From Hymenobacter aranciens (GTDB taxonomy: Bacteria > Bacteroidota > Bacteroidia > Cytophagales > Hymenobacteraceae), in contig NZ_JAUQSY010000011.1 in assembly GCF_030580865.1 (NCBI RefSeq), positions 124,001 to 188,000 of the forward strand: 64,000 bases of DNA, in the 5' to 3' direction. The position numbers were made by a program, and so were the translations under genes. A model generated the notes under the pieces. The model did not search any database, was not told the origin of the DNA, and saw only the letters and a program-made list of their open reading frames with translations. Below, in pieces: positions 25,187 through 34,800 of the stretch (the stretch's first letter is position 1; each line of letters starts with the position of its first letter).

Positions 25187-27967
25187 TTACACCACAACAT
25201 TCACCATCCGCCCCGGCACCACAATCACCTTCTTGGCCTCCTTGCCCTCGCCGAAGCGGGCCAGGAAATCGGATTCGCGCACGGCCGCCTCAATCTCGGC
25301 GGCCGTGGCGGTGGCGGGAAACTCGCGCTGCTCGCGCACCTTGCCGTTGACGGCCAGTGGGTAGGTCACGCTGGCTTCGGCCAGGTACTCCTCGCGGAAC
25401 TCGGGGTAAGTCGCGCTGCTGATGCTGCCGGCTTCATGGCCCAACTCAGCCCAGAGTTCCTCGGCCAGGTGTGGGGCGTAGGGCGAGATGAGCACCACTA
25501 GCGGCTCGAGCACGGCGCGCTTGTGGCACTTGAGGGCCGTCAGCTCGTTCACCGTAATCATGAGCGCGCTCACGGTGGTGTTGAAGCTGAACTTCTCGAT
25601 GTCTTCCTCCACCTTGCGGATGGCCTTGTGCAGGGTTTTGAGCTCGGCGGGCGTAGCGGCCTCGTCAGTCACGGCCAAGGCCCCGTCTTCGGGGTGGAAT
25701 AGGCGCCAGAACTTCTTCAAAAAGCCGCTCACGCCGCTGATACCGTTGGTGTTCCAGGGTTTGAACTGCTCCAGCGGCCCGAGGAACATCTCGTAGAGGC
25801 GCAGGGCGTCGGCACCGAACTTCTCAATCAGCGTGTCGGGATTGACGACGTTATATTTCGACTTGGACATCTTTTCGACTTCCACGCCGCAGACGTAAGT
25901 GCCGTTGTCTTCGAGGATAAACTCAGCGTTGGCATATTCCTCACGCCAGTTTTTAAAGGCTTCGACGTCCAGCACATCGTTGTCAACGAAGTTGACGTCG
26001 GCATGCAGGGCAGTGGTTTCGTACTCGCTCTTCCTGGAGGACGTTACAAATTTGTTAGTGCCGTTGATACGATACACAAAATTCGACCGCCCCAGAATCA
26101 TCCCCTGGTTAATCAGCTTCTGGAACGGCTCGGGCGCGCTCACCAGTCCCAAATCCTTCAGGAAAAGATGCCAGAAGCGGGAGTAGAGCAGGTGGCCGGT
26201 AGCGTGCTCAGCACCACCGAGGTATAAATCGACCTGCTGCCAGTATTGCTCCGCCTCCTCGCCTACGAAGCGGGCGGTGTTCTGCGGGTCCATGTAGCGC
26301 AGGTAGTACCAGCTACTGCCGGCCCAGCCGGGCATGGTGCTCAGCTCATAGTCGTACTTGCCCTCGTACTTCCAGTCTTTGGCGCGGCCCAGGGGCGGCT
26401 CGCCGGTTTCGGTGGGCTTGTACTCATCGATTTCGGGCAGCACCAGCGGCAGCTCGCTCTCGGGCAGCGGGTAGGCCGTGCCATCCTTGTAGTAGATGGG
26501 AATGGGTTCGCCCCAGTAGCGCTGGCGGCCGAAAATGGCGTCGCGCAGGCGGAAATTGACCTTGCCGCGGCCTAGGCCATGCTCTTCGAGGTAGGCAATG
26601 AGCTTCTCGGTGGCATCGTGGTAGCCGAGGCCGTCGATGAGGCCGGAGTTGACGTAGCGGCCCTCCTTGGTGGGGTCGGCCTGCTGGTCAATCTGCTGGC
26701 CGTCCAGAATCTGGACGATGGGCAGGTCGAAGTGTTTGGCGAAAAGGTAGTCGCGCTGGTCGCCGCTGGGCACGGCCATCACGGCGCCGGTGCCGTAGCC
26801 GGCCAGCACGTAGTCGGCCAGCCAGATGGGCACGGGCGCGCCGCTCACCGGGTTCTGGGCGTAGGCGCCGGTGAAAACGCCCGACACGGCCTTCACGTCG
26901 GCCATGCGGTCGCGCTCCGAGCGGCGCTTGGTGGCGGCGATGTACTCGGCCACGGCCTCGCGCTGGGCGGGCGTGGTGAGCTCGTTCACCAGCTCGTGCT
27001 CGGGGGCCAGCACCAGGAAGCTCACCCCGTAAATTGTATCGACCCGGGTGGTATACACCTTGATATCAACGTCCTCACGGTCCTGCACCGGGAAGCTCAC
27101 CTCGGCACCTACCGAGCGGCCAATCCAGTTGCGCTGCATTTCCTTCACCGCCTCGGGCCAGTCGATGTGGTCGAGGCCGGCCAGCAGGCGGTCGGCGTAG
27201 GCGGTGATGCGCAGGTTCCACTGCGGCATGAGGCGGCGCTCGACGGGGAAGCCGCCGCGCTCCGAGAGGCCGTCCTTCACCTCGTCGTTGCTTAGCACCG
27301 TGCCCAGGCCGGCGCACCAGTTCACATACGTATCCTGCTGATAGGCCAGGCGGTAGGGAAGGAGCGTGGCCATGCGCTGGCGCTCAGTTAGCTGCTGCCA
27401 CTGGCCAGCGGTGAAGCTCGGGCGTTCGGTTCCGTCGCCGGCGGCGCGCACGCCGTGGCTGCCGTCGTCCTCAAACTTAGTAGTAAGCGTGTCAATGGGC
27501 TCGGCGCGGTTGGTGTCGAGGTTATACCAGGCATCAAACAAGCGGAGGAAAATCCACTGCGTCCACTTGTAGTATTCGGGGTCGGAGGTACGCACCTCGC
27601 GGTCCCAGTCGTAGCTGAAGCCGAGGCTGCTGAGTTGCTTGATGTAGGTGGCGATGTTCTGCTCCGTGGTCAGGGCCGGGTGCTGGCCGGTCTGGATGGC
27701 GTACTGCTCGGCGGGCAGGCCGAAGGAGTCGAAACCCATGGGGTGCAGCACATTGAAGCCCTGCAGGCGCTTGTAGCGCGTCACGATGTCGGAGGCGATG
27801 TAGCCCAGCGGGTGGCCCACGTGCAGCCCGGCCCCGGAGGGGTATGGGAACATGTCGAGCACGTAGTACTTAGGCTTTTCAGAGGCGTTATCGGCCCGAA
27901 AGGTATGGTGGTCGTTCCAGTGGGCCTGCCACTTCTTTTCGATGTCGGAGGGATGATAAGCGGGCAT
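25187..27967 (-). CDS. leuS: leucyl-tRNA synthetase
   Basis: This class Ia synthetase charges tRNA-Leu. The 926-residue protein has the HIGH-type motif HVGH at 49-52 in PYPSGAGLHVGHPLGY, an editing domain in the middle (APEHELVNELTTP, VMAVPSGDQRDY), and KMSKS at 699-703 (EKMSKSKYNVVNPD). An anticodon-binding and C-terminal domain ends VIVVPGRMVNVVV. Length is typical for Bacteroidota. The ATG at 27967 follows a promoter box by 21 nt. It stands alone, converging on the discoidin gene. Confidence 0.97.
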   Translation of the reverse strand: MPAYHPSDIEKKWQAHWNDHHTFRADNASEKPKYYVLDMFPYPSGAGLHVGHPLGYIASDIVTRYKRLQGFNVLHPMGFDSFGLPAEQYAIQTGQHPALTTEQNIATYIKQLSSLGFSYDWDREVRTSDPEYYKWTQWIFLRLFDAWYNLDTNRAEPIDTLTTKFEDDGSHGVRAAGDGTERPSFTAGQWQQLTERQRMATLLPYRLAYQQDTYVNWCAGLGTVLSNDEVKDGLSERGGFPVERRLMPQWNLRITAYADRLLAGLDHIDWPEAVKEMQRNWIGRSVGAEVSFPVQDREDVDIKVYTTRVDTIYGVSFLVLAPEHELVNELTTPAQREAVAEYIAATKRRSERDRMADVKAVSGVFTGAYAQNPVSGAPVPIWLADYVLAGYGTGAVMAVPSGDQRDYLFAKHFDLPIVQILDGQQIDQQADPTKEGRYVNSGLIDGLGYHDATEKLIAYLEEHGLGRGKVNFRLRDAIFGRQRYWGEPIPIYYKDGTAYPLPESELPLVLPEIDEYKPTETGEPPLGRAKDWKYEGKYDYELSTMPGWAGSSWYYLRYMDPQNTARFVGEEAEQYWQQVDLYLGGAEHATGHLLYSRFWHLFLKDLGLVSAPEPFQKLINQGMILGRSNFVYRINGTNKFVTSSRKSEYETTALHADVNFVDNDVLDVEAFKNWREEYANAEFILEDNGTYVCGVEVEKMSKSKYNVVNPDTLIEKFGADALRLYEMFLGPLEQFKPWNTNGISGVSGFLKKFWRLFHPEDGALAVTDEAATPAELKTLHKAIRKVEEDIEKFSFNTTVSALMITVNELTALKCHKRAVLEPLVVLISPYAPHLAEELWAELGHEAGSISSATYPEFREEYLAEASVTYPLAVNGKVREQREFPATATAAEIEAAVRESDFLARFGEGKEAKKVIVVPGRMVNVVV

Positions 27968-27988
27968 CTTGCGCGAAGGTTATTCGGG

Positions 27989-27996
27989 CAAAGGTA
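27989..27996 (-). promoter_or_regulatory. TAnnTTTG promoter box for leuS
   Basis: TACCTTTG on the minus strand, 21 nt before the leuS ATG. No T-box or long leader is visible. Confidence 0.55.
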
Positions 27997-28177
27997 CGCA
28001 GGGGCTGATGCGAGGGAAGCGTTTTTGCTAGCCAGAGAAATTTTGTGCTAGTTTTGTCTCACTGTGCGGGCCTGCGGCTAAATGCTTCATGCGCATTTTC
28101 TCCCGCCGCCACGGCACTTTTTTCGGCTCCAGCTGAAAAAGGCGAAGCCCGTGGCCGGCAGACCACAGGCTTAGAAA

Positions 28178-28339
28178 GTGGTTGATTTGTTCATACTCAA
28201 TATTGAAACCAGGAGGAACAAACCAAACAGCGGCGATGATTACGTGGTAATCGTCGTCAGGCTCCCGGTCAGGCTGCTGATGCAGCTGGGTTGTTGGCTA
28301 CTGATAGCGGGCAGCACTTACGTGCTGTTGCACCAGTAA
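28178..28339 (+). CDS. possible 53-codon small protein
   Basis: The 476-nt gap between leuS and the next gene (27968-28443) holds no long frame. A GTG at 28178 opens 53 codons, including NIETRRNKPNSGDDYVVIVV and a hydrophobic end LLMQLGCWLLIAGSTYVLL. An AGGAGG run lies inside this frame rather than before its start. It could be a small membrane peptide or chance; nothing else is seen in the gap. Confidence 0.2.
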   Translation: MVDLFILNIETRRNKPNSGDDYVVIVVRLPVRLLMQLGCWLLIAGSTYVLLHQ

Positions 28340-28443
28340 GCCAGTAGCCGGCAGGGAGGGCGAAAGTCCTTCCTACTTTGGGAGTTTAACTTCGGCAGCG
28401 GGGCAGAAATTGCGCAAACTTACCAAAAATAACTGGCAACGCG

Positions 28444-28932
28444 CTAGTCGTCTTGTTCAGCCAAGGGTGGGTTTTGTGCGGCTTGCTGTTGTTGGGCGGC
28501 CTGCTCGTTCAGGGCCTGGGCGAAAAAATCGCCGATGAGGTGCGTGAGGGCTTCAAGCCGGGCTTCGGCCGACTGCTGCGGGTCGGTGGCCAGGGCATTG
28601 AGCTGCCGCAGGTGCCGGCGGGCGCGGGAACCCCATTTGGGGCGCTTTTCCTGCTCTCGGGTTATCTCATTTAGTTTTTTCTGCAACTTATGATTGGCCG
28701 ACCGTTGCTTTTGCAGCTCCGTATTTTGGCGCTGGAGCTTGAGCAGGGCGGTGTCCAGCTTGCGTTGCAGTTGGTGGTCTGCCTGATTGGGGTTATCCTG
28801 GGGCTCGACTAGGAAGGCAGTTTCGGCCTGGTCGAGCGCCACTACGCCGCCTGCTACGTACTCGGGCGAGTGCTCGGTCGGTTGGTTCAGCCACAGCTGG
28901 CGCTGGGTCTGAAAAAAGTCGAACATGCTCAT
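28444..28932 (-). CDS. hypothetical coiled-coil protein
   Basis: A protein of about 162 residues starting MSMFDFFQTQRQLWL. A central coiled coil (about residues 60-100, QRKLDTALLKLQRQNTELQK) is followed by a basic segment and a Gln/Ala-rich end (NEQAAQQQQAAQNPP). I do not recognise the family. The start could also be the ATG two codons later (28926); the frame upstream of 28932 is unlikely to be coding. It is divergent from dnaG. Confidence 0.6.
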   Translation of the reverse strand: MSMFDFFQTQRQLWLNQPTEHSPEYVAGGVVALDQAETAFLVEPQDNPNQADHQLQRKLDTALLKLQRQNTELQKQRSANHKLQKKLNEITREQEKRPKWGSRARRHLRQLNALATDPQQSAEARLEALTHLIGDFFAQALNEQAAQQQQAAQNPPLAEQDD

Positions 28933-29114
28933 GGATTGGAGAGTGAAAGTTCTGGGTAACAAGAACGGAAAAAAGTCGGCATTTCCCAGCGAGCCGGGCC
29001 GTAGATTTGTAGAGAGGAAGCGGGTCCGGTGCCCGGCTTTTTGATTGGTATTGATGGGGCAATTGCTTTCGTAAGCTGTTTTTGTGCGTAGCCGGTGCTG
29101 GCTACGAGTTGTGT

Positions 29115-31172
29115 ATGGCCTTGATTCCCAAAGAAACCGTTGACCAGATAATGCACGCCGCCGACATCGTGGAGGTGGTGGGCGACTACGTGCAGCTCAA
29201 GCGCAAGGGCCAGAATCTGTGGGCGCCGTGCCCGTTTCACAACGAAAAGTCGCCGTCATTTTCGGTCACGCCAAGCAAGGGATTCTTCAAGTGTTTCGGC
29301 TGCGGCAAGTCGGGCGACTCGGTGCGCTTCATCATGGAAATCGAGGGCAGCAGCTACCCCGAGGCCCTCAAGCACCTGGCCCGCAAGTACGGCATCGAGA
29401 TAAAGGAGGAGGAAAAAACGCCCCAGCAGCAGCTGGAGCAGAACGAGCGGGATTCGCAGTTCATCGTTTCCGACTGGGCCAAGAACCACTACCACCAGCG
29501 GCTGCTCAACACCGAGGAAGGTATGGGCATCGGCTACGGCTACCTTAAGGAGCGCGGCCTGAACCTGAGCACCATCCAGATCTTCGAGCTGGGCTACTCG
29601 CTCGATGCCTGGGATGACCTGCTGAAAGCGGCCACCGCCGCTGGCTACCAGCAGAAATACCTCGAAAAAACCGGCCTCGTGGTGAAGCGCGAGGACGACC
29701 AGGGCCACGACACCGGCCGGCGCTACGACCGGTTCCGCGGCCGGGTGATGTTCCCGATTCATAACATCTCGGGCCGCGTGGTGGGCTTCGGGGCGCGCAC
29801 TTTGAAGCGCGACGATAAGATGGCCAAGTATCTGAACTCGCCGGAGTCGGATATTTACCATAAGTCGGACGTGCTCTACGGGCTGTTTCAGGCCCGGCAG
29901 GCTATTCGCACGGAGGAGGTTTGCTACCTGGTGGAGGGCTACCTCGACGTGCTGTCGCTCTACCAGGGCGGCATTAAGAACGTGGTGGCCTCGTCGGGCA
30001 CTTCGCTCACGGAGGGACAGATACGTCTCATCAAGCGCTATTCCGACAATGTGACGGTGCTCTATGACGGCGACGCGGCTGGCATCAAGGCCAGTTTGCG
30101 CGGGACGGATTTGCTGCTCGAAGGTGGGCTGAACGTGCGTGTGGTGCTCTTTCCCGATGGCGACGACCCCGACTCCTACATCCGCAAGGTGGGCGACAAG
30201 CGCTTCAGCGACTACATCGAAAACCAGAGTCAGGACTTCATCACCTTTAAAACCACGCTCGTGGCCCGCGAGGCCTCCGGCGACCCGGTGAAGAAGGCCG
30301 AGGCCATCCGCGACGTGCTGCACAGCATTGCCAAGGTGCCGGATGCCATTAAGCGGCAGGTGTTTTTGCAGCAGACGGCCCAGGTATTCGGCATCGATGA
30401 GCAGGTGCTTATCACCGAATACAACAAGGTGGTGCAGAGCAAACCGGCACCTCGCCCGGAGCAGGGCAACGCCGCCCGCCCGCAAGGCCAGGGCCAGCAG
30501 TCGGGCCGCCCGGCGGCGCAGCCGCCGCGCCCGATGTCGGCCGAGGACGAGGAGCTGGCCCTGATGTACGGGGCCGACCCGTCGGAGCTGCAATCGGCGC
30601 CCGCGGGCCAGACCGATGAGGACTTCGGCGAGTTCGACGTGGTGCCCGACGTGCTGCAAACCTGTGAGCGCGAGGTATTGCGCCTGCTGGTGCTGTACGC
30701 GGCCCGCGAAATCAGCGAGGAGGTGAGCGTGGCGGCGTATCTGGTGGGGCAGTACGGCGAAACTCCCTTCGAAACGCCGCTCTATGCCGAGGTGTGGACC
30801 ATGTGCTACCAGGAGCTGATGGCCGGCCGCTTCCCCGAAGTGCGCAACTTGGTGCAGACGGACCGGAGCGAGGTTCGCACGCTTATTACTGACCTCGCCA
30901 CGGAGCGCTATGAACTGAGCCCCAACTGGCGGACCAAGGAAATCTACGTGTTTAACGAAGTGGATTTGCCGCAGCAGGCCTGCGACAACGCCATCCTGCG
31001 CCTCAACAAGTGCCAGGTGCAGCGCAAGCTGGATAAGGTGATGGACCGGCTGCGCCAGCCGGGGCTGGACGAGGCCGAGATGTTTGGGCTGCTGGGCGAG
31101 GTGAAAACGCTAAAACAGTTGGATAATGAGCTGGGAGCCATGCTGGGTACGGTGATTGGGCGCGGCTCCTGA
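29115..31172 (+). CDS. dnaG: DNA primase
   Basis: DnaG makes RNA primers for DNA replication. The 685-residue protein starts MALIPKETVDQIMHAADIVE. The zinc-binding domain uses C39, H42, C60 and C63 (CPFH...CFGC). The catalytic core reads VGFGARTLKRDDKMAKYLNS and a TOPRIM domain (VEGYLDVLSLYQGG, VLYDGDAAGIKA). A Pro/Gln-rich linker near 455-490 separates the core from the helicase-interacting C-terminal domain. The ATG at 29115 is preferred over the TTG eleven codons upstream. The downstream channel gene starts 13 nt after its stop. Confidence 0.96.
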   Translation: MALIPKETVDQIMHAADIVEVVGDYVQLKRKGQNLWAPCPFHNEKSPSFSVTPSKGFFKCFGCGKSGDSVRFIMEIEGSSYPEALKHLARKYGIEIKEEEKTPQQQLEQNERDSQFIVSDWAKNHYHQRLLNTEEGMGIGYGYLKERGLNLSTIQIFELGYSLDAWDDLLKAATAAGYQQKYLEKTGLVVKREDDQGHDTGRRYDRFRGRVMFPIHNISGRVVGFGARTLKRDDKMAKYLNSPESDIYHKSDVLYGLFQARQAIRTEEVCYLVEGYLDVLSLYQGGIKNVVASSGTSLTEGQIRLIKRYSDNVTVLYDGDAAGIKASLRGTDLLLEGGLNVRVVLFPDGDDPDSYIRKVGDKRFSDYIENQSQDFITFKTTLVAREASGDPVKKAEAIRDVLHSIAKVPDAIKRQVFLQQTAQVFGIDEQVLITEYNKVVQSKPAPRPEQGNAARPQGQGQQSGRPAAQPPRPMSAEDEELALMYGADPSELQSAPAGQTDEDFGEFDVVPDVLQTCEREVLRLLVLYAAREISEEVSVAAYLVGQYGETPFETPLYAEVWTMCYQELMAGRFPEVRNLVQTDRSEVRTLITDLATERYELSPNWRTKEIYVFNEVDLPQQACDNAILRLNKCQVQRKLDKVMDRLRQPGLDEAEMFGLLGEVKTLKQLDNELGAMLGTVIGRGS

Positions 31173-31185
31173 CGTTCTTTGCACC

Positions 31186-32262
31186 TTGGAAACGCCCCCA
31201 TCCTCGCTGCTGCAGCGCGTCAAGCTCAACCAGATAGTGCTGGCCATTGCGCTCACCGTGTCAAGCTTACTGTTTGGCATGGCGGGCTTTATGGGTATTG
31301 AGCACTACCGGCCGGTCGATGCGTTTTATATGACCGTGACGACGATTGCCACGGTGGGCTTTGGCGAAATTCACCCGTTTTCGGAGAGTGGAAGGCTGTT
31401 CGTTTCGTTTTATATCCTTTACAATCTGGTGGTGGTGGCCTACCTCGTGTCGGCCTTTTCCTCGTTTATTTTTGGGGGCGAGCTACGCAAAATTTACAAG
31501 ATGATTCGAACTGACCAGGAAATCAGGCGTTTTAGCGGGCACGTTATCGTGTGCGGCTTTGGGCGCAACGGACGCCGTGCTTACCAGGAGCTGCGCGCCA
31601 GCGGGGTGCGGGTGGTGGTGATTGAGCTAAACCAGGAGTTGATGAAAAGCCACGCCGACGGCCAGACCGGCGAAGACTACGACGGCGACGGCGTGGCCGG
31701 CGGCAACATCTACACCGTGGCCGGCGACGCTACTACCGACCTGGTGCTCAAGCAGGCCGGCGTGGAACGCGCCTCGGCGCTCATCACGGCGCTGCCCAAG
31801 GATGCCGACAACGTGTTCGTGGCGCTGTCGGCCCGGGCCCTGAACCCGCGCCTGAAAATCATTGCCCGGGCCTCGCTCAAAACCTCGGAAAGCAAGCTGC
31901 TCACGGCCGGGGCCAACTCGGTGGTGATGCCCGACGAAATAGGGGGCTCGCACATGGCCAAGCTGGTGGTGCGGCCCGAGGTGATTCGCTTTCTGGACTT
32001 GATTTCAGGCATGAGCGCCGACCGGCTGCGGCTGGAGGAAATGAGCTACCAGCAGCTGCGTAGGGACTTGCGCGGCCGTAGCATCCGGGAGCTCGACGTG
32101 CGCTCGCTCACCGGGGCCACCATCATCGGCATGCGTACGGCTGAGGGCTCGCTGCTGGTGAGCCCGCCGGTGGACTACGTGCCCCTGGACGGCGATGTGC
32201 TGCTGGTGCTGGGCAGCGAAAGCCAGATTGAAAGTTTCGAGGTGCAGTTCCGCCAGCTGTAA
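31186..32262 (+). CDS. potassium channel with RCK (TrkA-N) domain
   Basis: This 358-residue protein has two membrane helices flanking a pore loop with selectivity filter TTIATVGFGEI near residue 55. A cytosolic RCK/TrkA-N domain follows (HVIVCGFGRNGRRAYQEL, a GxGxxG nucleotide site) with VAGDATTDLVLKQAGVERA and a C-terminal TrkA-C part. It is the MthK/Kch-type two-TM ligand-gated K+ channel of the inner membrane. The GYG filter is GFG here, which is common in bacterial forms. The TTG at 31186 is the likely start, as codons before it overlap dnaG. Confidence 0.9.
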   Translation: METPPSSLLQRVKLNQIVLAIALTVSSLLFGMAGFMGIEHYRPVDAFYMTVTTIATVGFGEIHPFSESGRLFVSFYILYNLVVVAYLVSAFSSFIFGGELRKIYKMIRTDQEIRRFSGHVIVCGFGRNGRRAYQELRASGVRVVVIELNQELMKSHADGQTGEDYDGDGVAGGNIYTVAGDATTDLVLKQAGVERASALITALPKDADNVFVALSARALNPRLKIIARASLKTSESKLLTAGANSVVMPDEIGGSHMAKLVVRPEVIRFLDLISGMSADRLRLEEMSYQQLRRDLRGRSIRELDVRSLTGATIIGMRTAEGSLLVSPPVDYVPLDGDVLLVLGSESQIESFEVQFRQL

Positions 32263-32278
32263 GCCCGGCCCCCGGCGG

Positions 32279-32286
32279 TATCTTTG
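32279..32286 (+). promoter_or_regulatory. TAnnTTTG box for the GT4 pair
   Basis: TATCTTTG ends 8 nt before the ATG at 32295; short-leader or leaderless mRNA predicted. Confidence 0.5.
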
Positions 32287-32294
32287 CCCTTCTG

Positions 32295-33542
32295 ATGCAC
32301 ATTTTGCAACTCTGTCCCCGCGTACCCTACCCGCCGCACGATGGCGGGGCCATTGCCATGTACGAGACGGTGCGCGGGCTGGCCGAAGCCGGGCACCGCG
32401 TGACGGTGCTGGCCGCCAATACGCCCAAGCACCACCAGCTGGCCACGGCCCTCGACCACCTGGGGCCAAACGTGCGGCTGGTGACGGTGGACGTGGACAC
32501 GCAGCTGTCGCCGCTGCAGGCACTGCGGAACCTGCTGCTCAGCCACGAGCCTTATAACGTGGCGCGGTTTATCAGCCCGGCCTTGCTGGCGGCGCTGATG
32601 GCCCTGCTGCGGGAAAATGCGGTTGATGTGGTGCAGTTTGAGGGCTCCTTTGTGGCGCCTTACCTGGAGCTGCTGCACCAGCAGGCCGCAGGCAGCCAGC
32701 TGCCGCCGCTGGTGCTGCGGGCGCACAACATCGAGTACACCATCTGGCAGATGCTGGCGGCGCGGGCCGGCAACCCGCTGAAAAAATGGTACCTCCGCAA
32801 TATGGCTGCCCGCCTGGAGCAGCTGGAGCGCCGCGAGCTGCCGCGCTTCGACGGCGTGGCTGCCATCACGGAGGAAGATATTGCCCGGCTGCGCGCGCTG
32901 GGCTGCACGGCACCCATTGCTTTCATCCCCGCCAGCTTCGACCTCACGCGCCTGACGCCGGCCCCTGAGCCGCCCCGGCCGCGCACGGTGTTCCTCATCG
33001 GCTCGCTCAACTGGTTGCCTAATTTGGAGGGCGTTGATTGGTTTTTGCGCGAAATATGGCCGCTGGCCCACGCCGAAATGCCGGAACTGGAGCTGCACGT
33101 GGCGGGCTCGCACCCGCCGGCGCATCTGACGGAGCGGCCGGCGGGTAAGGATAAAGTGTTCATTCACGGCTTTGTGGAGTCGGCCCCGGCCTTTATGCAG
33201 CAGTATGGGCTGATGCTGGTGCCGCTGCTGAGCGGCGGCGGTATGCGGGTGAAAGTGGTGGAGGGCATGGCGCTGGGCAAGGTTATTCTGAGCACGGCGC
33301 TGGGAGCGGAGGGCATCGTGGCACGCGACGGCGACAATATGCTGCTGCGCGACTCGCCCGCCGCCTGGCTCGACGCCTTACGCGACTACTACCACGGGCG
33401 GCTGCCGCTGGCGGCCGTGGGGGCGGCGGCGGCCCGCACGGCGCACAACGAATACGACACCCGCCGGGTGACGCAGCGCCTGCTGGCGCTTTATCAACAA
33501 CTGCTGGACCAACGGACCGGCACCACCACGGGCGGCGCATGA
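32295..33542 (+). CDS. glycosyltransferase family 4 protein
   Basis: A 415-residue GT-B enzyme starting MHILQLCPRVPYPPHDGGAI. It continues with LVLRAHNIEYTIWQMLA, then FLIGSLNWLPNLEGVDWFL and VPLLSGGGMRVKVVEGMALG in the donor-binding half. The PYPPHDGGAIA N-terminus and HN-E-Y signature match the GT4 group of sugar transferases acting at the inner membrane. Its last codons overlap the next transferase gene by 4 nt, so the pair is co-translated. No substrate can be assigned. Confidence 0.87.
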   Translation: MHILQLCPRVPYPPHDGGAIAMYETVRGLAEAGHRVTVLAANTPKHHQLATALDHLGPNVRLVTVDVDTQLSPLQALRNLLLSHEPYNVARFISPALLAALMALLRENAVDVVQFEGSFVAPYLELLHQQAAGSQLPPLVLRAHNIEYTIWQMLAARAGNPLKKWYLRNMAARLEQLERRELPRFDGVAAITEEDIARLRALGCTAPIAFIPASFDLTRLTPAPEPPRPRTVFLIGSLNWLPNLEGVDWFLREIWPLAHAEMPELELHVAGSHPPAHLTERPAGKDKVFIHGFVESAPAFMQQYGLMLVPLLSGGGMRVKVVEGMALGKVILSTALGAEGIVARDGDNMLLRDSPAAWLDALRDYYHGRLPLAAVGAAAARTAHNEYDTRRVTQRLLALYQQLLDQRTGTTTGGA

Positions 33543-34711
33543 AGCTACTAATACTCCTGTCCCGCTTCCCGTATCCGCTCGACAAGGGCGACAAGCTGCG
33601 CGCTTACCACCAGCTGCGCTGCCTGGCCGAAGACCACGAAATCTGCCTCTTTGCCCTCTCCGATGAGGTGGTGACGGCCGAGATGGAGGCGGCCGTGCGG
33701 CCGCTGTGCCGGGGCGGGCTGGTGGTGCAGCGGCTGCGCCGGCCGGGCATTGCCCGCAGTATGGCGCGGGCGCTGGCCACGGGGCGCCCGCTGCAGGTGG
33801 GCTACTTCTACGATGCCGGGGCGCAGCGCCGGGTGGATGAGATGCTGCGTACGTTCCGGCCCGAGCACGTGTACTGCCAGCTGATTCGCATGGCCGAGTA
33901 CCTGCGCAAGCACGCCGGGCAGTGGCCCATGACGCTGGATTACATGGATGTGTTTTCGGCCGGGATGGGGCGGCGGGCCACGCAGGCGCCGGCCTGGCAG
34001 CGGGCCATCTGGGCGCTGGAGGCGCGGCGGCTGACGGCCTACGAGGCGGCGGCGTTTGACTGGTTCCGGCACCACACTATTATCTCGGACCAGGACCGGC
34101 AACTGATTCAGCACCCGGGGCGGGAGCGGATTCACATCGTGCTAAACGGCATCGATACGGACTTTTTTCAGCCCCGGCCGGCGGCCGAAAAGGAGTACGA
34201 CCTGCTCTTTTGCGGCAACATGGCTTACCACCCCAACGTGGATGCGGCCTGCTACCTGGCCGAGGAAATTCTGCCGCTGGTGCGGCAGCAGCACCCGGCG
34301 GCGCGGCTGCTGGTGGCGGGCACCACGCCGGCGCCGCGGGTGCTGGCGCTGGCCTCGGCGGCGGTGACGGTGAGCGGCTGGGTGCCCGATATCCGGGCGG
34401 CTTACGCCGCGGCGCGGGTGTTTGTGGCGCCTATGCGGGTGGGCACGGGCCTGCAGAATAAGTTGCTGGAGGCGATGGCAATGGCGCTGCCCTGCGTAAC
34501 CACGCCTTTAGCCAATAATGCGCTGCGCGGGCGGCCGGGGCAGGATTTGGAGGTGGCCGAAACGGCGGCCGGGCTGGCCGGGGTTATCGGCCGGCTGCTG
34601 GCCGAGGAGGGGCGGGCGGCGCAGCTGGCCGGGCAGGGGCATACCTTTGTCAAATCAACGTATAACTGGACGGCGGCGACTGATAAACTGACGGCCTTAT
34701 TTAGCTGTTAG
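33539..34711 (+). CDS. glycosyltransferase, EpsH/PEP-CTERM-type sugar transferase family
   Basis: A 390-residue GT4 protein starting MKLLILLSRFPYPLDKGDKL, followed by DYMDVFSAGMGRRAT, ISDQDRQLI, VLNGIDTDFF and LLFCGNMAYHPNVDAACYL, with the donor site VAPMRVGTGLQNKLLEAMAM. LDKGDKLRAYHQLR and DYMDVFS are typical of the exosortase-associated sugar transferase family, although I see no exosortase here. It overlaps the preceding gene by 4 nt (ATGA). The stop codon lies inside a palindrome (34702-34794). Confidence 0.87.
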   Translation: MKLLILLSRFPYPLDKGDKLRAYHQLRCLAEDHEICLFALSDEVVTAEMEAAVRPLCRGGLVVQRLRRPGIARSMARALATGRPLQVGYFYDAGAQRRVDEMLRTFRPEHVYCQLIRMAEYLRKHAGQWPMTLDYMDVFSAGMGRRATQAPAWQRAIWALEARRLTAYEAAAFDWFRHHTIISDQDRQLIQHPGRERIHIVLNGIDTDFFQPRPAAEKEYDLLFCGNMAYHPNVDAACYLAEEILPLVRQQHPAARLLVAGTTPAPRVLALASAAVTVSGWVPDIRAAYAAARVFVAPMRVGTGLQNKLLEAMAMALPCVTTPLANNALRGRPGQDLEVAETAAGLAGVIGRLLAEEGRAAQLAGQGHTFVKSTYNWTAATDKLTALFSC

Positions 34712-34794
34712 CTGATGGCCGTTAGCTTTTAGCTCCCGGCAACTCCTTTTTCTCAAATAACAGCTAACAGCTAGCAGCTATTAGCTAATAGCTT
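34702..34794. repeat. intergenic palindrome, family F
   Basis: TAGCTGTTAGCTGATGGCCG ... TTAGCTTTTAGCT is answered by AACAGCTAACAGCTAGCAGC and TATTAGCTAATAGC. It fills the 89-nt gap before ribBA and includes the stop of the preceding gene. No FMN riboswitch is present in this gap. Confidence 0.75.
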
Positions 34795-34800
34795 ACACAA

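Noticed and set aside
29256..30659. 467-codon minus-strand frame opposite dnaG
   Set aside because: Antisense shadow in GC-rich sequence; the composition is Leu/Val/His-rich with no domain, while dnaG is complete.
34712..34800. FMN riboswitch before ribBA
   Set aside because: The 89-nt gap is filled by a simple TAGCTGTTAGC-type palindrome and lacks the FMN aptamer core.
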